Below, one piece after another: positions 1-14,413 of a stretch of 64,000 nucleotides of DNA. The stretch comes from Burkholderiales bacterium (GTDB lineage Bacteria > Pseudomonadota > Gammaproteobacteria > Burkholderiales > Burkholderiaceae_C). The notes beneath the pieces were generated by a model. That model saw only the letters and a program-made list of their open reading frames with translations, did not search any database and was not told the origin of the DNA. How positions within the stretch are numbered: position 1 is the stretch's first letter; each line of letters opens with the position of its first letter. A program made the position numbers and the translations under genes. Where the stretch lies: positions 124,001 to 188,000 of the forward strand of contig JAGWTU010000001.1 of NCBI GenBank assembly GCA_028868825.1, in the 5' to 3' direction.

Positions 1-620
1 AATGGACCGAGACCGAATGGCTGCTCGGCCGCGGCTACGCGACGCAGACCGCGCCGCTGCGCCATGTCGTGGCCTACGACTTCGGCGTCAAGCGCAACAT
101 CCTGCGCATGCTCGCCGGCCGCGGCTGCAAGGTCACGGTCGTGCCGGCGCGCACGAGCGCCGCGGCGGCGCTGGCGCTCAAGCCCGACGGCATCTTTCTC
201 AGCAACGGCCCCGGCGACCCCGAGGCGTGCGACTACGCCATCACCGCGGTGCGCGAACTGGTCGCCAGCGGCATCCCGACCTTCGGCATCTGCCTCGGTC
301 ACCAGATCATGGCGCTGGCGGCGGGGGCGCGGACCTTCAAGATGAAGGCCGGCCACCATGGCGCGAATCACCCGGTGAAGGACCTCGACAGCGGCCGCGT
401 CAGCATCACGAGCCAGAACCACGGCTTCGCGGTCGACGCGGCCTCGCTGCCGGCGAACCTGCGGGCCACCCATGTCAGCCTGTTCGACGGCACGCTGCAG
501 GGCCTGGCGTACACCGACAAACCCGCCTTCTGCTTCCAGGGCCACCCCGAGGCGAGCCCCGGCCCGCACGACATCGGCACCCTCTTCGATCGTTTCGTGG
601 CGCTGATGGAGAAGAACTGA
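1..620 (+). CDS. carA: Carbamoyl-phosphate synthase small subunit, 3' part
   Basis: This is the C-terminal part of the glutamine amidotransferase subunit that supplies ammonia to CarB for carbamoyl phosphate, the precursor of pyrimidines and arginine. The reading frame is already open at the window edge (first full codon at base 3), so the start lies outside. The visible part is the class I glutaminase domain: the nucleophile-elbow Cys is in FGICLGHQ and the His/Glu of the triad are in [11 protein letters not shown] near the end. The stop at 618-620 is followed by carB after one base, so the two are almost certainly co-transcribed and translationally coupled. Nothing looks broken; the gene is only cut by the window. 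Confidence 0.96.
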   Translation, partial: WTETEWLLGRGYATQTAPLRHVVAYDFGVKRNILRMLAGRGCKVTVVPARTSAAAALALKPDGIFLSNGPGDPEACDYAITAVRELVASGIPTFGICLGHQIMALAAGARTFKMKAGHHGANHPVKDLDSGRVSITSQNHGFAVDAASLPANLRATHVSLFDGTLQGLAYTDKPAFCFQGHPEASPGPHDIGTLFDRFVALMEKN

Positions 621-621
621 A

Positions 622-3876
<3,255 letters not shown>

Positions 3877-3891
3877 ACTTCGCGCCGTCTT

Positions 3892-3929
3892 CCGCCGCAG
3901 GCCACCCAGCTGGGTCCCTGCGGCGGTTT
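3892..3929 (+). terminator. Nested hairpin between carB and greA
   Basis: A perfect 10-bp inverted repeat (3892-3901 with 3917-3926) encloses a perfect 12-bp palindrome ACCCAGCTGGGT and is followed by TTT and then CACTTT. It has the layout of an intrinsic terminator for carB. It ends only 24 nt before the greA start, so it could also act as an attenuator for greA. The short T-run makes its efficiency uncertain. Confidence 0.7.
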
Positions 3930-3953
3930 CACTTTGCCCACCTGGATTTGCCC

Positions 3954-4430
3954 ATGGCCACGATTCCCCTCACCCAGCGCGGCGCCGAGCTGCTCAAGAG
4001 CGAGCTGCAAAGGCTCAAGTCGGTCGAACGCCATGCCGTGATTCAAGCCATCTCCGAGGCGCGCGCGCAGGGCGACCTGTCGGAGAACGCCGAATACGAC
4101 GCCGCCAAGGACAAGCAGGGCTTCATCGAAGGCCGCATCAAGGAACTCGAGAGCAAGCTCGCGGCGGCGCAGATCATCGACCCGGCGGCGCTGGACGCCG
4201 GCGGCAAGATCGTCTTCGGCTCGACGGTCGACCTCGAGGACGAGGCCAGCGGCGCCAAGGTCACGTACCAGATCGTCGGCGACGATGAGGCCGACCTTAA
4301 GCTGGGCCTGATCTCGATCAGCAGCCCGATCGCGCGGGCGCTCATCGGCAAGGAGGCCGGCGACACGGCCGAAGTCCAGGCCCCGGGCGGTCTGCGGCAC
4401 TGGGAAATCGTCGAAGTCCGTTATTCCTGA
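3954..4430 (+). CDS. greA: Transcription elongation factor GreA
   Basis: GreA binds the RNA polymerase secondary channel and stimulates cleavage of backtracked transcripts. The 158-aa length equals that of E. coli GreA. The N-terminal coiled coil carries the acidic tip in the segment [15 protein letters not shown], and the C-terminal FKBP-like domain follows. I chose the ATG at 3954 ([10 protein letters not shown]); an in-frame TTG two codons upstream is less likely. The start follows closely on the nested hairpin after carB and has no strong Shine-Dalgarno. The stop overlaps the ATG of the next membrane-protein gene (TGATG), so those two are coupled. Confidence 0.96.
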   Translation: MATIPLTQRGAELLKSELQRLKSVERHAVIQAISEARAQGDLSENAEYDAAKDKQGFIEGRIKELESKLAAAQIIDPAALDAGGKIVFGSTVDLEDEASGAKVTYQIVGDDEADLKLGLISISSPIARALIGKEAGDTAEVQAPGGLRHWEIVEVRYS

Positions 4431-4903
4431 TGAACCGAGCCGCCGAACGCGCACGCTGCCTGCTGCCGGGCCTGTGGGCCGGCTGGCAGCTGTGCGTCGC
4501 GGCGCTGGCGACGCCGCCGCTGTTCGCCATGCTGCCGGTGCACGAAGCCGGGCGCATAGCAGGCCGCATGCTGGCGCAGGAGGCGTACACGAGCCTGGCG
4601 CTGGGCGTGATCCTGCTCGTGCTCGAACGCCTGGCGGCGCGCCGCGCGGCGGAGGCGGGGCAGGGCAGTCAGTTCAGCGTCGGCATGGTGCTGGCACTGG
4701 CGACGCTGCTGTGCACGATCGCCGGCTGGTTCGTGATCGAGCCGATGATGGCCGACGCCCGCGCCGGCCACGGCCCGCTGTCGTTCGGCGCGCTGCACGC
4801 GATCAGTGCCGTGTTCTTCGCCGTCAAGGGCCTGATCGTGCTCGCGCTGGCCTGGCGCGCGGCTGCGCCCTCGGTCAGTCCTGCGCCTTGCGTTTCGGGC
4901 TGA
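4430..4903 (+). CDS. DUF4149-type small integral membrane protein
   Basis: This 157-aa protein has about four hydrophobic segments (roughly residues 10-35, 50-65, 80-100 and 115-140) with short charged loops. It matches the DUF4149 / TMEM205-like family that commonly lies between greA and yhbY in Burkholderiales. Its function is not established. The ATG overlaps the greA stop by one base, indicating an operon with greA. The 3' end overlaps the 3' end of convergent yhbY by 29 bp, a compact tail-to-tail arrangement without room for a separate terminator. The family call rests on hydrophobic pattern and synteny rather than catalytic motifs. Confidence 0.8.
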   Translation: MNRAAERARCLLPGLWAGWQLCVAALATPPLFAMLPVHEAGRIAGRMLAQEAYTSLALGVILLVLERLAARRAAEAGQGSQFSVGMVLALATLLCTIAGWFVIEPMMADARAGHGPLSFGALHAISAVFFAVKGLIVLALAWRAAAPSVSPAPCVSG

Positions 4904-5351
4904 CGGCGGGACGCTTGCGGTTGCGCTTGATCTGCCCGCCCGCGGTGACGCGCTCGTTGCCGAAGACCTTGACCTTCTTCACCGTCGCGCGGTGATTGCC
5001 GCTCTTGCTGAAGCTGACGATCTTGACGATGCGCGGCCCGGGCTGGCGGTCGTCGCGCTCGATCTTCTCCTTCGGCGGGATCGGGCGCCACAGCACCAGC
5101 AGCTTGCCGATATGCTGGATCGGCGCGGCGCCGAGGCCGTCGGCGAGCGTCGCGAGCATCGTCTCTCGCTCGCTGCGGTCGTCGCAGAAGGCACGTACCT
5201 TGATCAGACCATGGGCGTTGAGCGCATGATCGATCTCCTTCGTGACGGCGGGCGTGAGCCCGTCGCCGCCGATCATCACCACCGGGTCGAGGTGATGGGC
5301 TGCGGAGCGGTGCTCCTTGCGTTGGGCGGGGGTGAGCTGGATCGCGGTCAT
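4875..5351 (-). CDS. yhbY: CRS1/YhbY-type RNA-binding protein
   Basis: YhbY is a single CRM-domain protein that binds pre-50S ribosomal particles. The first 95 residues form the CRM domain, including the LTPAQRKEHRSAAHHLDPVV start and the GLIKVR segment. The C-terminal 60 residues are a lysine/arginine-rich extension longer than in the roughly 97-aa E. coli protein, ending SPKRKAQD; this tail probably adds RNA affinity. The gene is divergent from rlmE with only 20 bp between the two starts, as in many proteobacteria, so each promoter must reach into the other's sequence. On its own strand GATAAT lies 6 nt before the ATG, so the mRNA may be leaderless. Confidence 0.92.
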   Translation of the reverse strand: MTAIQLTPAQRKEHRSAAHHLDPVVMIGGDGLTPAVTKEIDHALNAHGLIKVRAFCDDRSERETMLATLADGLGAAPIQHIGKLLVLWRPIPPKEKIERDDRQPGPRIVKIVSFSKSGNHRATVKKVKVFGNERVTAGGQIKRNRKRPAVSPKRKAQD

Positions 5352-5357
5352 GACCCC

Positions 5358-5363
5358 ATTATC
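5358..5363 (-). promoter_or_regulatory. -10-like hexamer directly before yhbY
   Basis: On the minus strand GATAAT (5 of 6 to TATAAT) ends 6 nt before the yhbY ATG. Transcription starting at the usual distance would begin at or next to the start codon. No clear -35 box is visible. On the plus strand the same bases are part of CCCCATTAT (5354-5362), which resembles a sigma-32 -10 element and could serve rlmE. Confidence 0.35.
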
Positions 5364-5371
5364 GTTTGCAC

Positions 5372-6043
5372 ATGAAGATCGACAGTAAAAGCAAAAAGAT
5401 CAACAAGGCGTGGCTCAACGACCATGTCAACGATCCCTACGTCAAGCTGGCGCAGCGCGAGGGCTATCGCGCCCGCGCCGCCTACAAGCTGCAGGAGATC
5501 GACGAGACGCTGAAATTGCTGCGCCCGGGCCAGGTCGTCGTCGACCTCGGCGCGGCGCCGGGCGCCTGGAGCCAGTACCTGCGCCGCAAGTTCGCGCCCC
5601 AGGGTGCCGCCGTCGGCGAGCTCAACGGCACGCTGGTCGCGCTCGACCTGCTGCCGATGGAGCCGATCGAGGGCGTGACCTTCCTGCAGGGCGATTTCCA
5701 CGAGGAAGCCGTCGCCGCGGCGCTGACGGCGGAGCTGGCCGGGCGGCCGGTCGACGTCGTGCTCTCGGACATGGCGCCCAACCTCTCGGGCATCGAATCG
5801 TCGGACTCGGCGCGCGTCGCGCACCTGGTCGAACTGGCGGTCGCTTTCGCACAACAGCACCTGAAGCCCGACGGTGCCCTGGTGTGCAAGACCTTCCACG
5901 GCAGCGGCTACAGCCAGCTCGTGAAACTGTTCAAGGACAGCTTCCGTGTCGTCAAGCCGATCAAGCCCAAGGCATCGCGCGACAAATCCGCGGAAACCTT
6001 CCTGGTCGGCCTGGGTCTGAAGCCTGCCAAACAGCCCGGATGA
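5372..6043 (+). CDS. rlmE: 23S rRNA 2'-O-methyltransferase (U2552)
   Basis: RlmE (FtsJ/RrmJ) methylates the 2'-OH of U2552 in the A-loop of 23S rRNA, a late step of 50S assembly. The Rossmann SAM-binding motif is [14 protein letters not shown], and the catalytic K-D-K-E set is recognisable (K in AAYKLQEI, D in VLSDMAPN, K in LVCKTFHG, and the final E near SAETFLVG). I take the ATG at 5372 (MKIDSKSKK, 223 aa); a TTG two codons upstream is possible. The gene precedes ftsH, as in E. coli where the pair is heat-shock induced. It is divergent from yhbY with a 20-bp gap. Confidence 0.95.
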   Translation: MKIDSKSKKINKAWLNDHVNDPYVKLAQREGYRARAAYKLQEIDETLKLLRPGQVVVDLGAAPGAWSQYLRRKFAPQGAAVGELNGTLVALDLLPMEPIEGVTFLQGDFHEEAVAAALTAELAGRPVDVVLSDMAPNLSGIESSDSARVAHLVELAVAFAQQHLKPDGALVCKTFHGSGYSQLVKLFKDSFRVVKPIKPKASRDKSAETFLVGLGLKPAKQPG

Positions 6044-6046
6044 ACC

Positions 6047-6074
6047 CTTGTCTGACCTAGAATCGACCCCAAAT
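6047..6074 (+). promoter_or_regulatory. Candidate sigma-32 promoter before ftsH
   Basis: CTTGTCT (6047-6053) and CCCCAAAT (6067-6074) are separated by 13 bp. This resembles the sigma-32 consensus CTTGAAA, 13-15 bp, CCCCATNT. It lies in the 93-bp gap before ftsH, whose E. coli orthologue is heat-shock induced. A sigma-70-like TAGAAT (6058-6063) overlaps it but has no convincing -35. Confidence 0.42.
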
Positions 6075-6136
6075 GCCGTGGAATCCGGCGCGACGATGAC
6101 GTCGCAGCGTACCGCCGAACTGGAAAAGGAGCCGCG

Positions 6137-8044
<1,908 letters not shown>

Positions 8045-8061
8045 GGCTGCCCGGCGAACCA

Positions 8062-8090
8062 CGAGCGGGCCTGCGGGCCCGCATCGTTTT
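8062..8090 (+). terminator. Intrinsic terminator after ftsH
   Basis: A GCGGGCC/GGCCCGC stem (8065-8071 with 8076-8082, loop TGCG) can be extended by CGA/TCG across one bulged base and is followed by TTTT at 8087-8090. It lies 18 nt after the ftsH stop and 16 nt before folP, so folP expression depends on read-through or a promoter overlapping this hairpin. Confidence 0.7.
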
Positions 8091-8105
8091 CCCATCAAGC
8101 ACCGC

Positions 8106-8942
8106 ATGCACTGGCAGACCCGACGTTTCCGCATCGACCTGTCCGCTCCGCGCGTGATGGGCATCGTCAACGTGACGCCGGATTCGTTCTCCGACGGCGG
8201 TCGCTACGCCGATGCGGCCAGCGCGCTGGCGCAATGCGAGCGGCTGCTGGCCGAGGGCGCCGACATCCTCGACATCGGCGGCAGCTCGAGCCGGCCCGGG
8301 GCGTCGCAGCCCGGCCCCGACGAGGAACTGCAGCGCGTGCTGCCGGTGCTGCGCGAGGCGGTGGCCCTGGGCGTGCCGCTGTCGATCGACACCTGCGCGC
8401 CGCGGGTGATGCAGGCGGCGCTGGATGCCGGCGTCGATATCGTCAACGACATCCATGCGCTCGAGGCCCCCGGCGCCGTCGGCTGCCTGGCGCGGCATCC
8501 CAGCGCCGGTGTCTGCCTGATGCACATGCGCGGCGAGCCCGACACGATGGCCGGGCTGACGCAATACGACGAGGTCGTCACCGAGGTGCGCGACTACCTC
8601 GTCGGCCGCGCCGAGGTCCTGCTCGCGGCCGGCGTAGCCCGCGAGCGCATCGCGATCGACCCCGGCATCGGGTTCGCGAAGAACGACGACCAGAACCTCG
8701 CGCTGCTGGCAAGGCAATCCGAGCTGCTGGCGCCGGGCTATCCGCTGCTGGTGGGCTGGTCGCGCAAGCGCACGCTCGGGCAGATCACCGGGCGGCCGGT
8801 CGGCGAGCGCCAGGCGGCGAGCGTCGCCGCGGCACTGGCCGCCGTGCAGCGCGGCGCGCAGGTGCTGCGCGTCCACGATGTCGCGGCGACGGTCGATGCG
8901 CTGCGCGTCTGGCGCGCGGCGGCACGCGGCAGCGTGAGCTGA
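8106..8942 (+). CDS. folP: Dihydropteroate synthase
   Basis: FolP condenses 6-hydroxymethyl-dihydropterin pyrophosphate with p-aminobenzoate to give dihydropteroate in folate synthesis, and it is the sulfonamide target. The 278-aa TIM-barrel protein carries the family signatures GIVNVTPDSFSDGG near residue 20, ILDIGGSSSRPG, and the later D-P-G-I-G-F (IAIDPGIGFAKN) and GWSRK segments. It sits between ftsH and glmM, the conserved ftsH-folP-glmM order of proteobacteria. The ATG at 8106 comes just after the ftsH terminator, with no strong Shine-Dalgarno. No unusual features were found. Confidence 0.97.
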   Translation: MHWQTRRFRIDLSAPRVMGIVNVTPDSFSDGGRYADAASALAQCERLLAEGADILDIGGSSSRPGASQPGPDEELQRVLPVLREAVALGVPLSIDTCAPRVMQAALDAGVDIVNDIHALEAPGAVGCLARHPSAGVCLMHMRGEPDTMAGLTQYDEVVTEVRDYLVGRAEVLLAAGVARERIAIDPGIGFAKNDDQNLALLARQSELLAPGYPLLVGWSRKRTLGQITGRPVGERQAASVAAALAAVQRGAQVLRVHDVAATVDALRVWRAAARGSVS

Positions 8943-9029
8943 GGCGGGGCCAACAAGTTCGCACTTCGTCCGTAGGCATGAAGCGCCGCAGCGCAGCGCG
9001 GTTCCAAAATCGGCGGGAGGAAAAACATC

Positions 9030-10364
9030 ATGACCAGACAATATTTCGGCACCGACGGCATCCGCGGCGCGGTCGGCGAGTCGCCGATCACGCCCGACTT
9101 CATGCTCAAGCTCGGCCACGCCGTCGGCCAGGTGCTGCGCCGCGGCGCCGACCGCCCGACCGTGCTCATCGGCAAGGACACGCGGATCTCGGGCTACATG
9201 ATCGAGTCGGCGCTCGAGGCCGGCTTCGCGTCGGCCGGCGTCGACGTCCTGCTCAGCGGCCCGCTGCCGACGCCGGGCGTCGCCTACCTGACGCGGGCGC
9301 TGCGGCTGGACCTGGGCGTCGTCATCAGCGCCTCGCACAACCCGTTTGCCGACAACGGCGTCAAGTTCTTCTCGGCGCGCGGCGAGAAGCTGCCCGATGA
9401 CTGGGAACGCGATGTCGAGGCCGAGCTGACGAAGACGCCGCGCTGGTCCGATTCGGCCTCGCTGGGCAAGGCGCGCCGGCTCGACGACGCCGGCGGGCGC
9501 TACATCGAGTTCTGCAAGAGCACGGTGCCGCACCAGCTCTCGCTCAAGGGCATGAAGATCGTCGTCGATGCCGCGCATGGCGCCGCCTACCATGTCGCGC
9601 CCGACGTGTTCCACGAGCTCGGCGCCGCGGTCGTGAAGATCGGCTGCAGCCCCGACGGGCTGAACATCAACGCCGGCGTCGGCGCGACCTCGCCGCAGGC
9701 GCTGCTGCAGGCGGTGGCCGAACACCGCGCCGACTACGGCATCGCGCTCGACGGCGACGCCGACCGGCTGCAGATCGTCGATGCCCAGGGCCGCCTGTAC
9801 AACGGCGACGAGCTGCTCTACGTGATGGCCGTCGACCGCATCGCGCAGCAGCGGCCGGTGGCCGGCGTCGTCGGCACGCTGATGACGAACATCGCCGTCG
9901 AGCAGGCGCTGGCGCGGCGCGGCATTGCCCTCGTGCGCGCCAAGGTCGGCGACCGCTACGTGCTGGAGGAGCTGACCGCGCGCGGCTGGCAGCTCGGCGG
10001 CGAAAGCTCAGGCCATCTGCTGGCGCTGGACCGCCACACGACCGGCGACGGCATCGTCAGCGCGCTGCAGATCCTGCAGGCCGTGCGGCGCAGCGGCGGC
10101 ACGCTGGCCGCGCTGCTCGACGGCGTCGCCCTCTATCCGCAGACGATGATCAACGTGCGGCTGCGCGAAGGCAGCGACTGGACGCGCAATGCCGCGCTGT
10201 CCGATGCCCGCGAGACGGCCGAGCGCGAACTCGGCAGTGGCGGGCGGGTGCTGATCCGCGCCTCGGGAACCGAGCCGGTGCTGCGCGTGATGGTCGAGGC
10301 GCGCGACGCCGAGCTCGGCCGCCGCTGCGCCCAGCGCATGGCCGAGGTCGCGGCCGCAGGCTGA
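9030..10364 (+). CDS. glmM: Phosphoglucosamine mutase
   Basis: GlmM converts glucosamine-6-phosphate to glucosamine-1-phosphate on the way to UDP-GlcNAc for peptidoglycan and LPS. The 444-aa protein shows the phospho-serine loop SASHN with Ser102 as the phosphorylated residue, the Mg-binding DGDADR motif, the sugar-binding GGESSGH loop, and the C-terminal phosphate-binding RASGTEP. The ATG is preceded by a good GGGAGG ribosome site. The 87-bp gap after folP holds no obvious hairpin. The next gene, pstS, lies behind its own Pho box, so glmM is the end of this transcription unit. Confidence 0.97.
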   Translation: MTRQYFGTDGIRGAVGESPITPDFMLKLGHAVGQVLRRGADRPTVLIGKDTRISGYMIESALEAGFASAGVDVLLSGPLPTPGVAYLTRALRLDLGVVISASHNPFADNGVKFFSARGEKLPDDWERDVEAELTKTPRWSDSASLGKARRLDDAGGRYIEFCKSTVPHQLSLKGMKIVVDAAHGAAYHVAPDVFHELGAAVVKIGCSPDGLNINAGVGATSPQALLQAVAEHRADYGIALDGDADRLQIVDAQGRLYNGDELLYVMAVDRIAQQRPVAGVVGTLMTNIAVEQALARRGIALVRAKVGDRYVLEELTARGWQLGGESSGHLLALDRHTTGDGIVSALQILQAVRRSGGTLAALLDGVALYPQTMINVRLREGSDWTRNAALSDARETAERELGSGGRVLIRASGTEPVLRVMVEARDAELGRRCAQRMAEVAAAG

Positions 10365-10498
10365 TCCGCCGTGAACCCGTCCTGAGAATGTGCACCTGCT
10401 TGGTGCGAAAATCCGCTGCTCACGGCTTATGACGGCGGGAATGTGACAGCCAGTCGCTGAGGCGATGGTTTATGACGACAATGCTCTTCGATTGGGCG

Positions 10499-10516
10499 CT
10501 GTCACGGTGATGTCAC
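10499..10516 (+). promoter_or_regulatory. Pho box upstream of pstS
   Basis: CTGTCAC (10499-10505), a 4-bp spacer, and ATGTCAC (10510-10516) reproduce the 7-4-7 PhoB-binding repeat (consensus CTGTCAT-N4-CTGTCAT). It lies 54 bp before the pstS ATG, where it would replace the -35 region; a weak -10 is possible in TTTTTACAGT (10523-10532). An inverted half-site GTGACAG lies at 10443-10449. Confidence 0.85.
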
Positions 10517-10570
10517 ATGGGGTTTTTACAGTGCAGCTGCACCGTGAACTTCCAACCGAAGGGTTTCCTC

Positions 10571-11605
10571 ATGACCTCATTCCGTACCGCATTGCTGGCT
10601 TCCGTCATCGCAATGGGTTCCTCCTACGCGATGGCCCAGGACGTCACCGGCGCCGGCGCCTCGTTTCCGGCCCCGATCTACGCCAAGTGGGCCGATGCCT
10701 ACAACAAGGCCACCAACGTACGCATCAACTACCAGTCGGTCGGCTCCGGCGCCGGCATCAAGCAGATCATCGGCAAGACGGTCGATTTCGGCGCCAGCGA
10801 CATGCCGCTGACCGACGAGGCCCTGGCCAAGGACGGCCTGGTGCAGTTCCCGACCGTCATCGGCGGCGTCGTGCCGGTCTACAACATCAAGGGCATCAGC
10901 TCGGGCCAGATCCACCTCACCGGCCAGGTGCTGGGCGACATCTACCTCGGCAAGATCACGAAGTGGAACGACCCCGCGCTGGCGAAGCTGAATCCCGGCG
11001 TCGCGCTGCCCGATGCCGACATCGCGCCGGTGCGCCGCGCCGATGGCTCGGGCACGACCTTCCTGTTCACGAACTACCTCTCGAAGGTCAACGCCGACTG
11101 GAAGGCCAAGGTCGGCGAGGGCACGGCGGTGAACTGGCCCACGGGTGCCGGCGGCAAGGGCAACGAGGGCGTTTCGGCCTTCGTCCAGCGCCTGCCCAAT
11201 TCGATCGGCTATGTCGAGTCGGCCTATGCCAAGCAGAACAAGATGTCGTACGCGCTGCTGCAGAACAAGGAAGGTGCCTTCCCGCAGCCCGAGGACGACT
11301 CGTTCAAGGCCGCCGCCGCCGGTGCCGACTGGCACCGCAGCTTCTACCAGGTGCTGACGAACCAGCCCGGCAAGGCGGCTTGGCCGATCACCGGCGCGAC
11401 CTTCATCCTGATGCACAAGGTCCAGGACAAGCCGGCCTCGGCCACCCAGGTTCTGAAGTTCTTCGACTGGTCCTACAACAACGGCGATGCGATGGCCGTC
11501 TCGCTCGACTACGTGCCGCTGCCGGCCTCGGTCAAGGCCCTGATCCACAAGGAGTGGACGGACTCGATCAAGGACGCCGCGGGCAAGGCCATCGCCCAGA
11601 AGTAA
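10571..11605 (+). CDS. pstS: Periplasmic phosphate-binding protein
   Basis: PstS captures inorganic phosphate in the periplasm for the Pst ABC transporter. I place the start at 10571 ([12 protein letters not shown], 344 aa); further in-frame start-like codons upstream lie in the promoter region. A Sec signal peptide ends near AMAQ (about residue 22). The mature protein starts [17 protein letters not shown] and contains the phosphate-binding VGSGAGIKQ and [10 protein letters not shown] segments plus the later [10 protein letters not shown] loop. It heads the pstSCAB-phoU-phoBR cluster behind a Pho box, and a long hairpin separates it from pstC, fitting the usual excess of binding protein over permease. 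Confidence 0.97.
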   Translation: MTSFRTALLASVIAMGSSYAMAQDVTGAGASFPAPIYAKWADAYNKATNVRINYQSVGSGAGIKQIIGKTVDFGASDMPLTDEALAKDGLVQFPTVIGGVVPVYNIKGISSGQIHLTGQVLGDIYLGKITKWNDPALAKLNPGVALPDADIAPVRRADGSGTTFLFTNYLSKVNADWKAKVGEGTAVNWPTGAGGKGNEGVSAFVQRLPNSIGYVESAYAKQNKMSYALLQNKEGAFPQPEDDSFKAAAAGADWHRSFYQVLTNQPGKAAWPITGATFILMHKVQDKPASATQVLKFFDWSYNNGDAMAVSLDYVPLPASVKALIHKEWTDSIKDAAGKAIAQK

Positions 11606-11629
11606 GCGTGACGCGATCCGCGTAAAACC

Positions 11630-11670
11630 GCCGGCGGCCCGGCCCTGCACGCAGGGTCCGGGCCGCCGGC
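11630..11670 (+). terminator. Long hairpin between pstS and pstC
   Basis: A perfect 13-bp inverted repeat (11630-11642 with 11658-11670) continues into an inner CCCTG/CAGGG stem, giving a nearly uninterrupted GC stem. No T-run follows, so it more likely protects the pstS 3' end or partly attenuates transcription than terminates it fully. Confidence 0.6.
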
Positions 11671-11688
11671 CATCTGTCCGGAGGCCCC

Positions 11689-12723
11689 GTGGCCGCGACC
11701 TTGCCAGCCAGTCCCTACCCCGAAGAGACCGTGAACCAGCGCAAGGAAGCGCGTACCGCGCCACACGGCGAGCCGCCGCCGCGGCGCCGCATCTTGCCCT
11801 GGGCCGACACGGCGTTCTCGATCGTCGTCCATGCCGCCGCGCTGCTGACCCTGGGTCTGCTCTTGGGCATCATCATCTCGCTCGTCATCGGCGCGCTGCC
11901 GGCGATGCGCCAGTTCGGCCTCGGCTTCTTCACCTCGACCGAATGGGATCCGGTGCAGGACCATTACGGCGGCCTGGTGATGATCTACGGCACGCTGATG
12001 ACCTCGTTCATCGCCTTGCTCATCGCCGTGCCGGTGAGCTTCGGCATCGCGCTGTTCCTCACCGAACTCTCGCCGCTGTGGCTCAAGCGCCCGCTCGGCG
12101 TCGCCATCGAGCTGCTCGCTGCCGTGCCGTCGATCGTCTACGGCATGTGGGGCCTGCTCGCCTTCGGCCCCATCCTGGCCCAATATGTCCAGACGCCGCT
12201 GCAGCACCTGTTCAAGGGCGTGCCGCTGCTGGGCACGCTGGTCTCGGGCCCGCCGGTGGGCATCGGCCTGCTGTCGGCCGGCATCATCCTGGCGATCATG
12301 GTCATCCCGTTCATCGCCTCGGTGATGCGCGATGTCTTCGAGACGACGCCGCCGATGCTCAAGGAATCGGCCTATGGCCTGGGCGGCACGACCTGGGAGG
12401 TCGTCAGCAAGGTCGTGCTGCCGTACACCAAGACCGGCGTCGTCGGCGCCATCATGCTCGGCCTGGGCCGCGCGCTGGGCGAGACGATGGCCGTGACCTT
12501 CGTCATCGGCAACTTCAACCAGCTCGACAGCCTGTCGCTGTTCCAGGCCGCCAACAGCATCACCTCGGCGCTGGCCAACGAATTCGCCGAAGCCGGCGAG
12601 GGCCTGCACCAGGCCTCGCTGATCTACCTCGGCCTCGTGCTGTTCTTCATCACCTTCGTCGTGCTCGCGCTGTCCAAGCTGCTGCTGATGCGACTGCAGC
12701 GCGGCGAGGGGAGGCGCACATGA
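11689..12723 (+). CDS. pstC: Phosphate ABC transporter permease PstC
   Basis: PstC is one of two inner-membrane permease subunits of the phosphate importer. The protein of up to 344 aa has a proline/arginine-rich cytoplasmic N-terminus of about 40 residues followed by six predicted TM helices and the EAA-type loop contacting PstB ([14 protein letters not shown]). The start is taken as GTG 11689, preceded by GGAGG; an internal GTG at 11731 (MNQRKEART) is an alternative. Its stop overlaps the pstA start by a few bases (ATGA), implying coupled translation in the pstCAB part of the operon. Confidence 0.95.
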   Translation: MAATLPASPYPEETVNQRKEARTAPHGEPPPRRRILPWADTAFSIVVHAAALLTLGLLLGIIISLVIGALPAMRQFGLGFFTSTEWDPVQDHYGGLVMIYGTLMTSFIALLIAVPVSFGIALFLTELSPLWLKRPLGVAIELLAAVPSIVYGMWGLLAFGPILAQYVQTPLQHLFKGVPLLGTLVSGPPVGIGLLSAGIILAIMVIPFIASVMRDVFETTPPMLKESAYGLGGTTWEVVSKVVLPYTKTGVVGAIMLGLGRALGETMAVTFVIGNFNQLDSLSLFQAANSITSALANEFAEAGEGLHQASLIYLGLVLFFITFVVLALSKLLLMRLQRGEGRRT

Positions 12724-13583
12724 GTCTGACGTTCGACCCCCAGCGCCTGGCGCTGCACCAGAAGCGCAAGCTCGTCAACGCCGTCGCGCTGACGCTGGCG
12801 CTGGCGGCGATGGCGTTCGGCGTGTTCTGGCTGCTGTGGATCCTGTTCGAGACCTTCCGGCTGGGCGTCGGCGGCCTCACGCTGGCGGTCTTCACGCAAT
12901 CGACGCCGCCGCCGCAGGCCGAGGGCGGCGGCCTCGCCAACGCCATCGTCGGCTCGCTGATGATGGTCACGCTGGCGACCGCGATCGGCACGCCGATCGG
13001 CGTGCTGGCCGGCATCTACCTCGCCGAATACGGCAAGGGGCGCTGGCTCGGCAATGTCACGAGCTTCATCAACGACATCCTGCTCTCGGCGCCGTCCATC
13101 GTCATCGGCCTGTTCATCTACGCCGCCGTCGTCGCGCGCGCCAAGACCTATTCGGGCTACGCGGGCGTGCTCGCGCTGGCGCTGATCGTGATCCCGGTCG
13201 TCGTGCGCACGACCGAGAACATGCTCAGCCTGATCCCGAGCTCGCTGCGCGAGGCCGCCTACGCGCTGGGCACGCCGAAGTGGAAGGTCGTCGGCTCGGT
13301 GACGCTGAAGGCCGCGCGCTCGGGCGTCATCACCGGCGTGCTGCTGGCGGTGGCGCGCATCTCGGGCGAGACGGCGCCGCTGCTCTTCACCGCGCTGTCG
13401 AACCAGTTCTTCACCGCCGACCTCGGCTCGCCGATGGCGAGCCTGCCGGTGACGATCTTCAAGTTCGCGCTCAGCCCCTACGAGAACTGGCAGAAGCTGG
13501 CCTGGGCGGGGGTCTTCATCATCACGATCGGCGTGCTCGGGCTCAACATCCTGGCGCGCGTGATGTTCCGCAACAAGCATTGA
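12720..13583 (+). CDS. pstA: Phosphate ABC transporter permease PstA
   Basis: PstA is the second permease subunit of the phosphate ABC transporter. The 287-aa protein starts [17 protein letters not shown] at the ATG overlapping the pstC stop. It has about six TM helices and an EAA loop ([14 protein letters not shown]) for docking to PstB. The frame is open further upstream inside pstC, but that part is an out-of-frame reading of pstC, and the overlap start is the natural one. Only 22 bp separate it from pstB. Expression is expected under PhoB control through the pstS promoter. Confidence 0.96.
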   Translation: MSLTFDPQRLALHQKRKLVNAVALTLALAAMAFGVFWLLWILFETFRLGVGGLTLAVFTQSTPPPQAEGGGLANAIVGSLMMVTLATAIGTPIGVLAGIYLAEYGKGRWLGNVTSFINDILLSAPSIVIGLFIYAAVVARAKTYSGYAGVLALALIVIPVVVRTTENMLSLIPSSLREAAYALGTPKWKVVGSVTLKAARSGVITGVLLAVARISGETAPLLFTALSNQFFTADLGSPMASLPVTIFKFALSPYENWQKLAWAGVFIITIGVLGLNILARVMFRNKH

Positions 13584-13605
13584 TCAGCCCGACAGCAGGC
13601 CCTGC

Positions 13606-14394
<789 letters not shown>

Positions 14395-14413
14395 ACGGCG
14401 CAGGAGCACCCCC

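Noticed and set aside
10443..10449. A second complete Pho box upstream of pstS in reverse orientation
   Set aside because: Only one half-site GTGACAG is present; the partner at the required 11-bp spacing does not match.
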